64,000 nucleotides of DNA from Novipirellula caenicola (GCF_039545035.1 NZ_BAABRO010000002.1:62001-126000); one strand, 5' to 3'. Counted from the first letter of the stretch, positions 47,158-55,872 are shown. Translations and numbers: made by a program. The notes: a model not told the origin generated them from the letters alone.

Positions 47158-47238
47158 AACCGGAGCCTCCGATGACGCGGGAGTTGGAAACATAGTTTCT
47201 TGGCGGCGGCCCGGTTATCGCTGCCATTCCCCAACTGA
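47152..47238 (+). repeat. attC-like site 15 (second subtype)
   Basis: GGGTAAAACCGGAGCC at left, GGCGGCGGCCCGGTTATCGC then CATTCCCCAACTGA at right, like the sites at 40670 and 58486. The TAA stop lies in the left box. Confidence 0.65.
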
Positions 47239-47776
47239 CGACGCTAACTTCATGGCAATCGTCAACTCGCGGTCGCAACTGGCCCCCGCGGTCGTTCGCT
47301 TGGCAGAATGATTAGGTGGCAAAATGATTGACGAGCGGGCGGGAGCGGGAGCGGGAGCGAGACATGGAGACATGGAGACATGGAGACAAGGAGTGGGGAG
47401 TGGGGAGTTCGCTTCAGATGATGGCGGATGTACGTCAGAAAGATTTTAAGACCGCGTGTTGAGTGCCTTCATCTTTTTGTCACCCATGTTTTTGCCTTAA
47501 GGGTGGTCATCAGGGGACGTTGCGTCCTATTGCGGTCGCCAAGCCCCATCGACAATTGGACAGAGCGATGATCATTCGCGTGATTCGCAGAATAACTAGT
47601 GTTGGCGGGGATCTCCTGCCGTCGCGTTGCGACTACTGCATGCCTACGCGTTGGTGTTCCACGGACTCGCGTCCGTGGCTATCGAATTTCGTCGCGTTGC
47701 GACTGGTGAGCAGGTTTGGCCGGGATCTACGTGAGCGATCGCAGGACAGATGGGCCGTTTTCCAGCCTTTGAAACT

Positions 47777-47954
47777 TTCTGTCGCACCAATCTTTTTGTC
47801 GGTACTTGCGGTATGGTCAAACACGCAGTCGCAACGGGCAAGACAAGGCCGTGGATTGCGAGATGCCAGCGCTCGCCGCGTGCCAGAACTTTAGTGAATT
47901 TCGTTCCGTCCTTGCTCGGACGATCGATAGACAGAAAAATTGGTGCGACAGAGT
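47777..47954. repeat. MITE family B copy 1 (25-bp inverted ends)
   Basis: TTTCTGTCGCACCAATCTTT... at 47777-47801 is inverted at 47930-47954 with few mismatches. No coding capacity inside. Same ends as copies near 56929, 63032 and 63440. Confidence 0.7.
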
Positions 47955-47985
47955 GACTAGAGTACATCGTTGTTCCGTCTTCATT

Positions 47986-48243
47986 TTTCTGTCGACCATC
48001 TTCCTGTTTACCAATGACCCACTCGAGGACATTGCGACTGAATGGGTTCGTGGTCGTCAATTCAATTCGTCCGTTGGAAAGATCGGCAATCGCTGCTGCA
48101 GCTATTGTGCGTTGCCGATTGGCGTTCATTCGCGAGCCAACGAAGGTCAAGTTTTCGGAATGACGTCGCGCGCCCGACTTTCGGTGAATTTCGTTCGGTC
48201 CTTGCTCGGACGATAGATGGACAGAAAAATTGCTGCGACAGAA
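47986..48243. repeat. MITE family B copy 2
   Basis: A diverged left end TTTCTGTCGACCATCTTCCT (47986-48005) and a right end GACAGAAAAATTGCTGCGAC (48219-48238) with AGAAA after it. Interior unrelated to copy 1 except near the right end (TCGTTCNGTCCTTGCTCGGACGAT). Confidence 0.6.
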
Positions 48244-48709
48244 AGATGGAAAAGGCGATGTATTGAGAGCCCCCCTTCTTTTGCCTTCATCTTTTTGTCA
48301 CCCATGTTTCTGCCTGAGGGTTGGTCATCAGAAGACGTTGCGTCCTGTCGCGATTGCGGTCGTCTAGTCGCATCGTCAATTGGACAGTGCGATGATCATT
48401 CGCGGTGATTCGCGGGTAAGTTTGTCAAACTGGGTTGGCCACGAAGCAGCGACATTTTCACGAATCACAATGGGTGTTCACGGCATTTCATCACAATCCA
48501 GTCGGCGGTCCAGATGCAACTCGGTGACCAATTGGACAAGGATCAAATATTGTGACACCACAAGGAGAAGTCTGTAGCAAGCCGTCGACACAAAGCGTAT
48601 CTTAACATCCGAGAGACTCCGTTCTACTCGCCCGCAGCCTGTTTGATTCGGCCGGTTTATCCGCTTTTGGTCCAAACTTGTGCTTGACTTCCAATCGAAC
48701 CAACACGGC

Positions 48710-48805
48710 GGGTAACCAGTGAATTGCACGCGAGTGGCGGTGGCGTGCGTTTTGAATTGGACAATTAACTCCCGCCACCGCGTGAATTCCAACGTTACCC
48801 GACTG
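48710..48805 (+). repeat. attC-like site 16 (best-formed)
   Basis: Outer GGGTAAC (48710-48716) with GTTACCC (48794-48800). Inner left GAATT-G-CACGCG-A-GTGGCGG (48721-48740) with right CCGCCACCGCGTGAATTC (48772-48789): 18 perfect pairs, leaving only G 48726 and A 48733 unpaired. Confidence 0.88.
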
Positions 48806-48819
48806 AATAGGAGCATTGC

Positions 48820-49245
48820 GTGTCAGGCGAAGTCACTCCTCACAGTTCCAAACGCGGCCTCTCTCGCCTAGTGTTTGCATCCCATTTGCGATTCGCGGTT
48901 TACGTCGCGGCTTGGTTTCCGGCTTGGTTGATCGTAGCGATTGCCACTCCACGGTCCGAGGGTGCGTTCGACGCACTACGACAACGAGGCGAGCTATTCA
49001 TCTCAGCGGAATGGCTGCTGCAAGTCGCCCCAACCAACGTGATGTCTTCGCTGCTTCCAAGTTTGGCGTTGCTCGCGCTGCTGATTCTGACCGACCTTGC
49101 GATCGAACGAACAACGCGTTCGTCAGAACGAGCGTCAATCTTCTTGCTTTGGGGTTGCGGGGTTGTACTGACGGGCATCGTCACCGCTTTATTCAGTGGG
49201 ATGATTCTGTCGGTCACGATCCAACGTGCGGGGCTATATCCATAA
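48820..49245 (+). CDS. Cassette gene: three-pass membrane protein
   Basis: 141 residues from the GTG at 48820, 15 bp after the attC-like site. Helices: FAVYVAAWFPAWLIVAIA, LLPSLALLALLILTDLAI and ASIFLLWGCGVVLTGIVTAL, plus possible extension to the end. Basic N-terminus (SSKRGLSR). Not recognised. Confidence 0.6.
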   Translation: MSGEVTPHSSKRGLSRLVFASHLRFAVYVAAWFPAWLIVAIATPRSEGAFDALRQRGELFISAEWLLQVAPTNVMSSLLPSLALLALLILTDLAIERTTRSSERASIFLLWGCGVVLTGIVTALFSGMILSVTIQRAGLYP

Positions 49246-49350
49246 ACCAAACACGACGAACCAACGGATGCAATCCGAGTACTCGAGTGCCTCCAGGGCA
49301 ATGGCTGCTCAATCGCCCGACCCGGGCGATCCTGGCTGTTATCGCAACTA
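49243..49350 (+). repeat. attC-like site 17
   Basis: Left CATAAACCAAACACGACGAACC and right GATCCTGGCTGTTATCGCAACTAG; boxes ATAAAC/GTTATC. Less regular than others, still placed right after the stop codon. Confidence 0.5.
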
Positions 49351-49553
49351 GCGGCGGACCCCGTGCAGATGTGCGTTTCATTCCATCTCTGGTGTAACAA
49401 GTGAAATTTACGGTTATGGTCGTACAACATTTTGTACTCGCAGTCCATTACACTAGCATTACTGGTCGATTCCAACGGTCGCCTGCTTGATGGGCTACCC
49501 CCGTGGCGGAACGCCGACTGCAACCACGCTCGATTAATGCTTGCTATGATCTG

Positions 49554-49650
49554 CAATAATCATGCGATAGTGAGTGAGCGGCGGCATCGTTTTGTCAAAG
49601 TGGTTCAACCACCGTTCGCCGCTCGCACATCGCTCCCGTTCGCCTATAAT
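49554..49650 (+). repeat. attC-like site 18 (GGCGGC subtype)
   Basis: AATAATCATGCGATAGTGAG with GGCGGC at left, CGTTCGCCGCTCGCACATCG at right. The central CAAAGTGGTTCAACCACCG is shared exactly with the site at 51665. About 200 bp before it hold no gene. Confidence 0.6.
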
Positions 49651-49654
49651 CAAA

Positions 49655-50293
49655 ATGCCACGGTTCACTATATTCCTGATCGCAATTCTCACTCTGGGTT
49701 GCACCGAACGGGCCGAACCTAAGCCCGGGTTCTCGCGAGTGGAACTTGACGGTGCAGAGCTTGCATCGTTACTGAACATGAATTGCGTGAAGTACAAGTA
49801 CGATGGCCCTGACAGAAAATGCCATTGGCGGGTGCTAGCACTTCACTTCGGCCCTAACGACGAATTGGTGGAGGAAACACGTCTTGGTGGCGGAGGCTGC
49901 GGACTGCGTTCTGGCTCCAGCTTCGCATGCTCGATACCAGTTTTCAACGGCGGCAACGCTGCAATCAGGTTCTTTGGCATGTCTACCGACCAGGAAATCG
50001 AAGCCTTGCTTCCTGAGCGGAAACTGTCTGCGACATGGGGATGGAACGATCGGGTAGCACTTCGTGACAACGAGCAAATGCTTTTGTTCGTTTCCGCCGT
50101 TGATACTGAACGCTCACTTACGTTCCCAAACACCGAAATACCTCATGGTCTTAACGGGCACGTTGTCGCAATCGTGCTTGAGATCAAAGACTTTGATCCC
50201 GGAACCAGCCACCCGTGGGGCGAACCATCCGATGCACCTAAGGACCGGGCGTTGCCTATTGACGATGAAAAATCTCATGCCGGTTCTCGGTGA
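49655..50293 (+). CDS. Cassette gene: lipoprotein, hypothetical; 3' end written by attC
   Basis: 212 residues from the ATG at 49655. Signal FTIFLIAILTLGC (lipobox LTLGC). The mature part carries CHWRVLALHFGPNDELVEETR and a GGGGCGLRSG turn. The final 25 residues (SDAPKDRALPIDDEKSHAGSR) are encoded by the left arm and loop of the following attC-like site, so insertion extended or replaced the original C-terminus. Not recognised. Confidence 0.6.
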   Translation: MPRFTIFLIAILTLGCTERAEPKPGFSRVELDGAELASLLNMNCVKYKYDGPDRKCHWRVLALHFGPNDELVEETRLGGGGCGLRSGSSFACSIPVFNGGNAAIRFFGMSTDQEIEALLPERKLSATWGWNDRVALRDNEQMLLFVSAVDTERSLTFPNTEIPHGLNGHVVAIVLEIKDFDPGTSHPWGEPSDAPKDRALPIDDEKSHAGSR

Positions 50294-50313
50294 TTAGTAA
50301 CATTACCCGATGG
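50220..50313 (+). repeat. attC-like site 19 (overlaps the gene end)
   Basis: Left GCGAACCATCCGAT-G-CACCTA-A-GGACCGG, right CCGGTTCTCGGTGATTAGTAACATTACCCGA. Paired arms with the two extrahelical bases, located within the last codons of the lipoprotein gene. Confidence 0.7.
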
Positions 50314-50735
50314 GAAATTGGTATTTGATGAATTAGACTTGGCGGTCTGCGGTGGTCTGGCGGATGAAGGCCGAAGATGCTTTTTGTGCTGCAAACGCAA
50401 CGAGTGTCGGATTGCAAAACGAGGAACTTGAGAAGTGGGAACCACAGATGAACTTGGATTCACGCAGATGCGGCAGGAGGTAATCTGTGTTCATCGGCGT
50501 TCATCTGCGGTTTCATTCGTTGCCAGTTTTCTGTGCTGTGAAGATAAATAAACAGAGGGCAGGCGAGGCGAAGAACGAGGATTTTGATCGCGTCAATCAA
50601 CTCGCTACAATCAACGGGCGGCCAGCGGCAAAACAACGGGTAACAATATGTAGCCCCCGATTCGCCGGCGAGATCGTCTCGTGAACACAAACGAAAATGG
50701 TGGCGACTGGGTTGGTCGTCGTCGTTCGTCAACAT
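50314..50735. other. Gene-free spacer with dispersed palindrome and a degenerate attC-like site
   Basis: An imperfect palindrome of CAGATGAAC/GTTCATCTG type lies at 50440-50515 (ATCTGTGTTCATCGGCGTTC...). A worn attC-like site may run from GGGTAAC (50639) to CGTCGTTCGTC (about 50730). No ORF of note. Confidence 0.45.
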
Positions 50736-51125
50736 ATGACAAAACTATTATTCTCAGCCGCCACCGTCTTCACAATCGTGTTCGCGACCGGGTGCAGTCG
50801 TTCACAATATACTACGCAACCCGGTCCAGGTGGATGGATGCGAGCCGACGTCGAGAATCGATGCCTCGTTTACCAGCGTCCTGATGGCGTCGATAAATCA
50901 CGTTATCATTCCAACGGGACCGTTGCGATTACAATACTGACTGAGGGGCAGCCACCTGTTGCTCCGCTGATGTACTGGACAATTGACTCAGATGGTTACC
51001 TTTTGGTTGCAACGTCTGACGACATGGCCGACGCTCGCAGAGTGCGACTGCGCAAGCGCATGGGCGAGTCACTGGTAGTGCAGCGGGATGACGGAACGAG
51101 CTACAATCTTGCTTACTCAGATTAA
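50736..51125 (+). CDS. Cassette gene: small lipoprotein
   Basis: 129 residues from the ATG at 50736. Signal LLFSAATVFTIVFATGC (lipobox FATGC). Beta-rich mature domain with PLMYWTIDSDGYLLVATSDD and RKRMGESLVVQRDDGTSY. Not recognised. Confidence 0.6.
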   Translation: MTKLLFSAATVFTIVFATGCSRSQYTTQPGPGGWMRADVENRCLVYQRPDGVDKSRYHSNGTVAITILTEGQPPVAPLMYWTIDSDGYLLVATSDDMADARRVRLRKRMGESLVVQRDDGTSYNLAYSD

Positions 51126-51128
51126 GAA

Positions 51129-51229
51129 GCGGCGTACCATTGCGTTCGCCGCAGCGCGGCACCGGGCTTTTTCAAATGAAGCATCGCCTCGCGGTACTCG
51201 GTGATGCTCGACGTTACCGGTCTGAGACG
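51129..51229 (+). repeat. attC-like site 20
   Basis: Right half regular (CGGTACTCGGTGATGCTCGACG then TTACCGGTCTGA). Left half divergent (ACCATTGCGTTCGCCGCAGC). Loop TTTTTCAAATGAAGCAT as in other sites. Confidence 0.6.
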
Positions 51230-51259
51230 CAATCGAGAACCACTGCTGAGCTTACTCAT

Positions 51260-51628
51260 ATGGCTTCACTGTCACTTGCTGTCTCTGGACGCCTGCCTGA
51301 ACCTGACTTGGAGGCCGTGTTGATCCGAGCCGGATTTACCGCGGGTCTTGCGCGATGGGTCAATGCACATTTGACGGTTGGCCCCTACACACACTACACC
51401 GTGAGTCAGCAACATCAAGGCTCGCAAACCATCTTATGCATCGACACTTTTCTGCTCGATCCGTGGATCAACAGCAAAACCGGTGAAACCGGGGAGTCGC
51501 CCCATGGGTGCTGTGAGGAATTTGAAATCGACACTAACGGGAAGGTCGTCGATACCGTTGAAACGGCAAGTGATGATGGATCAACTACCTATTCCATGTC
51601 TCGCAGTATTTCATTCTATGGTGGCTAG
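51260..51628 (+). CDS. Cassette gene: hypothetical protein
   Basis: 122 residues from the ATG at 51260. Soluble, with GLARWVNAHLTVGPYTHYTV, TFLLDPWINSKTGETGESP and an SRSISFYGG end. Beta-rich, no recognised family. Upstream frame to 51140 lies in the attC site and was not used. Confidence 0.55.
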   Translation: MASLSLAVSGRLPEPDLEAVLIRAGFTAGLARWVNAHLTVGPYTHYTVSQQHQGSQTILCIDTFLLDPWINSKTGETGESPHGCCEEFEIDTNGKVVDTVETASDDGSTTYSMSRSISFYGG

Positions 51629-51664
51629 GCAATGTTGCTCCGGTCCCTAAGGCTCTAACATGTC

Positions 51665-51761
51665 GGGTAACGATGCGATGGTGACGGAGTGGCGGCATCG
51701 TTTTTTCAAAGTGGTTCAACCACCGTTCGCCGCCCGAACATCGCGGACGTTATCGCAACTG
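51665..51761 (+). repeat. attC-like site 21 (GGCGGC subtype)
   Basis: GGGTAAC (51665-51671) versus GTTATCG at right. Arms GCGATGGTGACGGAGTGGCGG and CGCCGCCCGAACATCGC. The central AAAGTGGTTCAACCACCG is identical to the site at 49554. Confidence 0.7.
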
Positions 51762-51927
51762 AAGCGATAAATGAAATCCAAAGGCAAAACGAGCGTGTCG
51801 GATACCCGATTGGCCGAATCAGTGCTTTGAGTTTTCTGAGGTCGCCAATTCGAAACTCCGGGACCTTTTCGGGGCTCACACATGCAGTATTCCTGAAAAA
51901 CGGCCTTCTCGAACCACGCAACATGTT

Positions 51928-52650
51928 TTGATTGAACAAAATCGAGGAACGGATTCGCCACGAGACAAATGGCTCGTTGTATCCGCATCTTTTGCTATTG
52001 CTGTTTTGCTCTATCTATTTTTCTATTTGTTTGTAGGCGGGATGGATGTGGAAAAAAACGGTGCCCAACGCGATCCGTTCATTCATGAATCTGTTTCTGC
52101 GCAATGGCTTTATCACCCTTACTCGATCGGAATGGACGGAATTGAAGCACTTCCTCTAGAGGCGCGTGTTATGGGTTCGGTCCCACCTATCGAGGGCAAT
52201 GTACCAGCTAAGTACAAAGAAGGAGTATTTGAAGTAATAGTCGATTCTTCAAGTGACCGAACAGTCGGGTTCGTTCGCTATCCTGATGGAATGGCTTTCA
52301 ACAAGGTCCCGATGTGCTATTTAGGCTATTCAGGCAATGGGGAGTTTCAATGGATGGCGCATGGAGGTCTTTACAAGGGAACGTTGTCAGCCGGAACATT
52401 TTCCGAGGGGGCCCCCGATGACGGCTTGTTTCTATTTGATTTGGATACAATGAAAGTCATTGTGCAACCTGATCTCTCTCACTATTTTGAGGGAAGAGAA
52501 TTGCCACCGCCGCTGGGCCTCGCTGAATTGATCAATGGCAGAGTCGTCGGGATGATCTCTCTGACAGACGAAAAGTCCAGCAAACTTGTCGATCAATACC
52601 TTGCGACAACACCAGAGATTCGCAATTTCCTGCACGCTGAGAATCGTTGA
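51928..52650 (+). CDS. Cassette gene: membrane-anchored hypothetical
   Basis: 240 residues from a TTG at 51928. One N-terminal helix (WLVVSASFAIAVLLYLFFYL), then a large outside domain with GYSGNGEFQWMAHGGLYKG and a FLFDLDTMKV strand. Ends with a helical ATTPEIRNFLHAENR. Codon use looks more AT-rich than in core genes, suggesting a different donor. Not recognised. Confidence 0.6.
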   Translation: MIEQNRGTDSPRDKWLVVSASFAIAVLLYLFFYLFVGGMDVEKNGAQRDPFIHESVSAQWLYHPYSIGMDGIEALPLEARVMGSVPPIEGNVPAKYKEGVFEVIVDSSSDRTVGFVRYPDGMAFNKVPMCYLGYSGNGEFQWMAHGGLYKGTLSAGTFSEGAPDDGLFLFDLDTMKVIVQPDLSHYFEGRELPPPLGLAELINGRVVGMISLTDEKSSKLVDQYLATTPEIRNFLHAENR

Positions 52651-52728
52651 ACAATCCCGTCCACCGGGCAAAAAAAGCTGTTGGGCTGCGATTTGGCACC
52701 GCGGAAACGGAGACGGCATACATAACCA

Positions 52729-52815
52729 CGGACTACACGCCCGTGCACCCGAGCGGCGAGGTCGGGCGTTTTTGAAATGGACAATCCATCGTCGCCGCCG
52801 CGTGATTGGTATCTT
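52729..52815 (+). repeat. attC-like site 22
   Basis: Left CCGT-G-CACCCG-A-GCGGCGAGG, right GTCGCCGCCGCGTGATTGG: regular arms, with right outer box eroded (GTATCTTC). Confidence 0.75.
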
Positions 52816-52836
52816 CATCTACCTTAATTGAACGTC

Positions 52837-53619
52837 ATGACGCGGAATTTGACTCTTTCGCTTGCCGACTTGGCAGATGCGAAAATCGCTCGAGCATTTA
52901 AGATCGTTCGGAACTTGAACCCGAACATTACACTGCCTGAGATTCGACAGTGTAGCAATGATTTCTCTCCGGTTGCCAACTGGTTACTAGCCTCATCCTC
53001 AATCGAGGATTATGTGGCTAACTTGATCGCTGTCAGGGACGTGGCCAACGAACTTCATGAACATGATATTCAATCCAAAATGTCTGACGCTGAAACTGGA
53101 TTAGAAATTCGACTTACTGATTTGGATTCTTGGATCGAAATCAACAGCCCATTTTTGTCGCCCGAATTGAGCCCCTCGGTCTTTCTATACCTTGAAACAC
53201 TTAACGCATCCGATTGGTTTGCTTCGCTCGGCAAGCCTGTCGAAGAGAATGTAAACGTGGTTCATGATTATTCGCCAGATACGACACTTACCTACATTTG
53301 TGTCGGAATACAGAACTCGATCGTCGAAATGATCATGGATAGAACTGGTTGTCATCATGCTTGCTTGACTCCGCTGTTTTCAAAATTGAACGAAATACTC
53401 GATGGAATGATGGCGGCCAAACTTAATAAAACTCCAGCGACGATGCTCCAATTCGATCCAAACGACGTTCGCGGCTTGATTCTTCACGCTTGCTTGGAAA
53501 TGGAATATCCTGATGGTCATTCGGCTTTTGCTACCGAATGTTGCCAGTGGATCACCCGTGGAAAACTGCCAATTGGTTGGAATGGTGCTTTTCCAGATGG
53601 CAAACTGGTCCTAACGTGA
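52837..53619 (+). CDS. Cassette gene: hypothetical protein
   Basis: 260 residues from the ATG at 52837. Soluble, mainly helical, with AKIARAFKIVRNLNPNITLPE at the start and HACLEMEYPDGHSAFATECC near the end. No recognised family. AT-richer than core genes. Confidence 0.6.
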   Translation: MTRNLTLSLADLADAKIARAFKIVRNLNPNITLPEIRQCSNDFSPVANWLLASSSIEDYVANLIAVRDVANELHEHDIQSKMSDAETGLEIRLTDLDSWIEINSPFLSPELSPSVFLYLETLNASDWFASLGKPVEENVNVVHDYSPDTTLTYICVGIQNSIVEMIMDRTGCHHACLTPLFSKLNEILDGMMAAKLNKTPATMLQFDPNDVRGLILHACLEMEYPDGHSAFATECCQWITRGKLPIGWNGAFPDGKLVLT

Positions 53620-53639
53620 CGAGTTGCTAGACAACAAAC

Positions 53640-54378
53640 GGAATCGAAAAAGGGCCCCGGATTGCTCGGGAGTCCCTCGCACACACCGGACATGCGGGTC
53701 CGCATCCGGCGGCCTAAACACGAGTTTTAAATCGTCATGTTGCCACGACGACTTGGGGCCATTGAACAACAGCCAGCGCCACCATGAGTTGACCGCCGTA
53801 CGACGGCTTGTCGCGGAGGAGACATGCATGCGAGTGGCCGAAATACGTACTTGCTCGTTCCCCTCGGGCCTTCGCTGACCGCGTGGGTCAGCTACGATGC
53901 CCTCTGCTGACTTCCAGTCGGCAGCGAGTAACTTACGAATGCACGGTCCTGGCTTTCGGGCAAACCCTACTCACGGGCACGCCTGACAGATCTCCCCAAA
54001 TTTGAGCGAGATGTATCCCCACGCAAGTGCCACATCTACCTGCACTCCGTCCTCCGGTTTTGCTTCGTCTTCACATGGCCAGAAGCCTGGAGCTACCGGT
54101 CCCACGGATCGTCACGTCGTCCGCAGTTGCCGCGTTGTCAGGCAAGGGGCCTCGTACTGTTCTTTCGTTAGGATTTTAATTGGTATACTGAACTCATTGA
54201 AAGAAACCGGAACTATGTACGGGGGACTTGCACCCGATAAGTTCACGCCCATGCTGGGCGTACTGCAGGCGAGTCGCCGAGTTGAGTTCTTAGCGGTGGC
54301 GAGTCGTTCGCGGCGAGCAGGTGATCGCATACGCAATCCGATCTCATTAGTCGGGACCTCTGCGAACAAAAAAGATGA
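53640..54378. other. Gene-free segment with strong hairpins, possible mobile-element remnant
   Basis: Hairpin CCGGACATGCGG/CCGCATCCGG (about 53688-53713) and TGCTGACT/AGTCGGCA (about 53904-53925). Overlapping short frames in all phases are Cys/Ser/Arg-rich and look spurious. The structured GC-rich text suggests remains of an RNA-type mobile element, but I cannot name one. Confidence 0.4.
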
Positions 54379-54702
54379 ATGGTGAACGCACATTGTCTCG
54401 AATCCCCGTCGACGCTGTTTGACGACGTCGGTAATGTTTTGGCAGCAAGCGATTTCCGCGCGATCGAGAAACATCGCGAATCAAACGTGAATGGAGTTCT
54501 CCGATTTGATACCGCGGAATTCGACGTGGTCGATGAGCGTTCTCATGTTGACGTCTGGCTTGAACGACGACTCGGGAACAAGACCATGTTCATCATGGTC
54601 GTCCCGGACCGTAAAACACTATGGAGACGTGACCACGAATCAGAACAACTCGCTGAGCGTGTCGTCAACTTGTTGGTGCAACACGGTGCATCTAGTGACT
54701 GA
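54379..54702 (+). CDS. Cassette gene: hypothetical protein
   Basis: 107 residues. DTAEFDVVDERSHVDVWLERRL followed by KTMFIMVVPDRKTLWRRD looks like a small alpha/beta fold. Soluble, acidic. Not recognised; could be an immunity-type protein by size. Confidence 0.5.
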   Translation: MVNAHCLESPSTLFDDVGNVLAASDFRAIEKHRESNVNGVLRFDTAEFDVVDERSHVDVWLERRLGNKTMFIMVVPDRKTLWRRDHESEQLAERVVNLLVQHGASSD

Positions 54703-54776
54703 CAACTGTACGCAGATGATCGGCGTTCATGCTCGTTGGGTCTTCAAATGTTGCTGCCGTAAAAGCACTTGCATTT

Positions 54777-54873
54777 CGGATAACCAACGGATTCAGACGG
54801 AGCGGCGGAGTCGTCGTTACACTGAGTTCGAGTTTTTCGCCGCCGACCGCATATCGCTCCCGTTCGCCACACT
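54777..54873 (+). repeat. attC-like site 23 (GGCGGC subtype)
   Basis: GGATAACCAACGGATTCAGA with GAGCGGCGGAG at left; TTCGCCGCCGACCGCATATCG then CTCCCGTTCGCC at right, like the site at 49554. Confidence 0.6.
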
Positions 54874-54890
54874 AATCCAGCGTACTCATC

Positions 54891-55133
54891 GTGTTTAAAT
54901 TCAATCTCGCCACTCTGCTTTCTTTTCCGCTCGTCGTTGCATCATCGCACGCTGCAGTCGTTTAACCGATCACTATCGCGATCGTATACGGATACCATAA
55001 GGAGTGGCGCGATCCAGTGATCAGTAACAATGGCCAAGTGCTCTCTCGGGACTATACTTGGAAGAAGTAGACAGACCACGGCGTAATCGCAACGATTTCC
55101 ACTGAAGATGCGATGGACGCTTGGGTGGACTAA
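54891..55133 (+). pseudogene. Decayed cassette gene with three in-frame stops
   Basis: From the GTG at 54891 the frame reads a signal-peptide-like start (FKFNLATLLSFPLVVASSHA), then TAA at 54963, continues coherently (PITIAIVYGYHKEWRDPVIS), then TAG at 55068, then TDHGVIATISTEDAMDAWVD and a final TAA at 55131. The text between stops is protein-like, so point mutation of an exported-protein gene is the simplest reading. Confidence 0.5.
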
Positions 55134-55192
55134 CTGAAAATCAGAGTTGGCTTCTCGAAGTGGATGGTCAACTGCCGTTCGGCAATCGTCGA

Positions 55193-55284
55193 TTACAACG
55201 TCGTGCACGTGGAGGACTGCGTCGCCCGTTTAGAGATGGAAGATCAACCCGCCGTCCCCTGTCATGTCCGCTGTTCGCCGACTG
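55193..55284 (+). repeat. attC-like site 24
   Basis: Left GTCGT-G-CACGTG-G-AGGACTGCG, right CCGCCGTCCCCTGTCATGTCC then GTTCGCCGACTGA. The next gene's ATG at 55264 falls inside the right arm. Confidence 0.75.
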
Positions 55285-55872
55285 AATACATTGCACAAGA
55301 CTTCGGTCCAACTTGTTCACGGCTTTGCCGTCGCTTCGTATGTATTCCGCCCATTGTTGCGGCGACTGCAGCGCGATTCTGTAGAAGCGACACTTTTCCG
55401 CTACCCAAGCGTCGGGTTACGACTCGATGACATCGTTGACCGGCTTTCGTCCAATCTTCGAGAGCAGCGACCGGACGGGATCGTCGCTCATAGCCTCGGT
55501 TGCGTCGCGACTTGGCTCGCGGTCCACAATACTGGTTGGAGTGGTCCGCTCGTTCTGCTGGCTCCCCCGCTAACCGCACTTCCTGCGACACGACTCATTC
55601 CTGGATGCATGCGTTGGCCCTTTGCACCGCTGTTGGATCACCGTGAACGAATGACCGCTCCAGGGTTTCGATTACCGATGCTGACGGGATGTGCCATCAA
55701 AACAATCGCCGGGCGATTTGACTTTTCGGTACCGGCATCCTGTACGCGTCACCCCAACGTCGAAGAAGCATCGGTTACACTGCATACACACAACTCGATG
55801 CTTTTCTCCGCTTCTGTGGCACGGGCTTGCTCCGAATGGTTGGTGCGTGCAAACAAAAGCGGGGAACCATGA
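55264..55872 (+). CDS. Cassette gene: alpha/beta hydrolase
   Basis: 202 residues from the ATG at 55264, which lies inside the attC-like site; a TTG at 55291 is the alternative and would give a start nearer the fold (HKTSVQLVHGF). VHGFAVASYVFRPLLRRL is the oxyanion-hole HG strand, GIVAHSLGCVATW the nucleophile elbow (Ser in AHSLG), and LHTHNSMLF ends with the catalytic His region. PGAP1/lipase-like in style; substrate unknown. Stop lies in the next site's box. Confidence 0.8.
   Translation: MSAVRRLNTLHKTSVQLVHGFAVASYVFRPLLRRLQRDSVEATLFRYPSVGLRLDDIVDRLSSNLREQRPDGIVAHSLGCVATWLAVHNTGWSGPLVLLAPPLTALPATRLIPGCMRWPFAPLLDHRERMTAPGFRLPMLTGCAIKTIAGRFDFSVPASCTRHPNVEEASVTLHTHNSMLFSASVARACSEWLVRANKSGEP

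Larger units (their letters stand above)
47334..48700. repeat. Gene-free repeat block with microsatellite and MITEs
   Basis: Starts with a GAGCGG/GGAGACAT microsatellite (47334-47391, period 8 in its second half). A block of about 300 bp from 47424 (AGAAAGATTTTAAGACCGCG...) recurs at 56565, and its middle part (CTTCATCTTTTTGTCACCCAT) recurs at 48281. A 20-bp hairpin CCACGGAC TCGC GTCCGTGG lies at 47659-47678. No credible ORF. Confidence 0.7.

Noticed and set aside
47334-47391. Short direct repeats as a CRISPR array
   Set aside because: Repeats are contiguous 8-bp units without spacers, and no cas gene is present; a microsatellite.
51689-51931. 80-codon ORF overlapping the site at 51665
   Set aside because: It begins inside the attC-like site and overlaps the start of the next gene; composition unlike a protein.
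53624-53878. 84-codon ORF in the structured segment
   Set aside because: Overlaps strong hairpins, Cys/Ser/Arg-rich in all frames; more likely non-coding.
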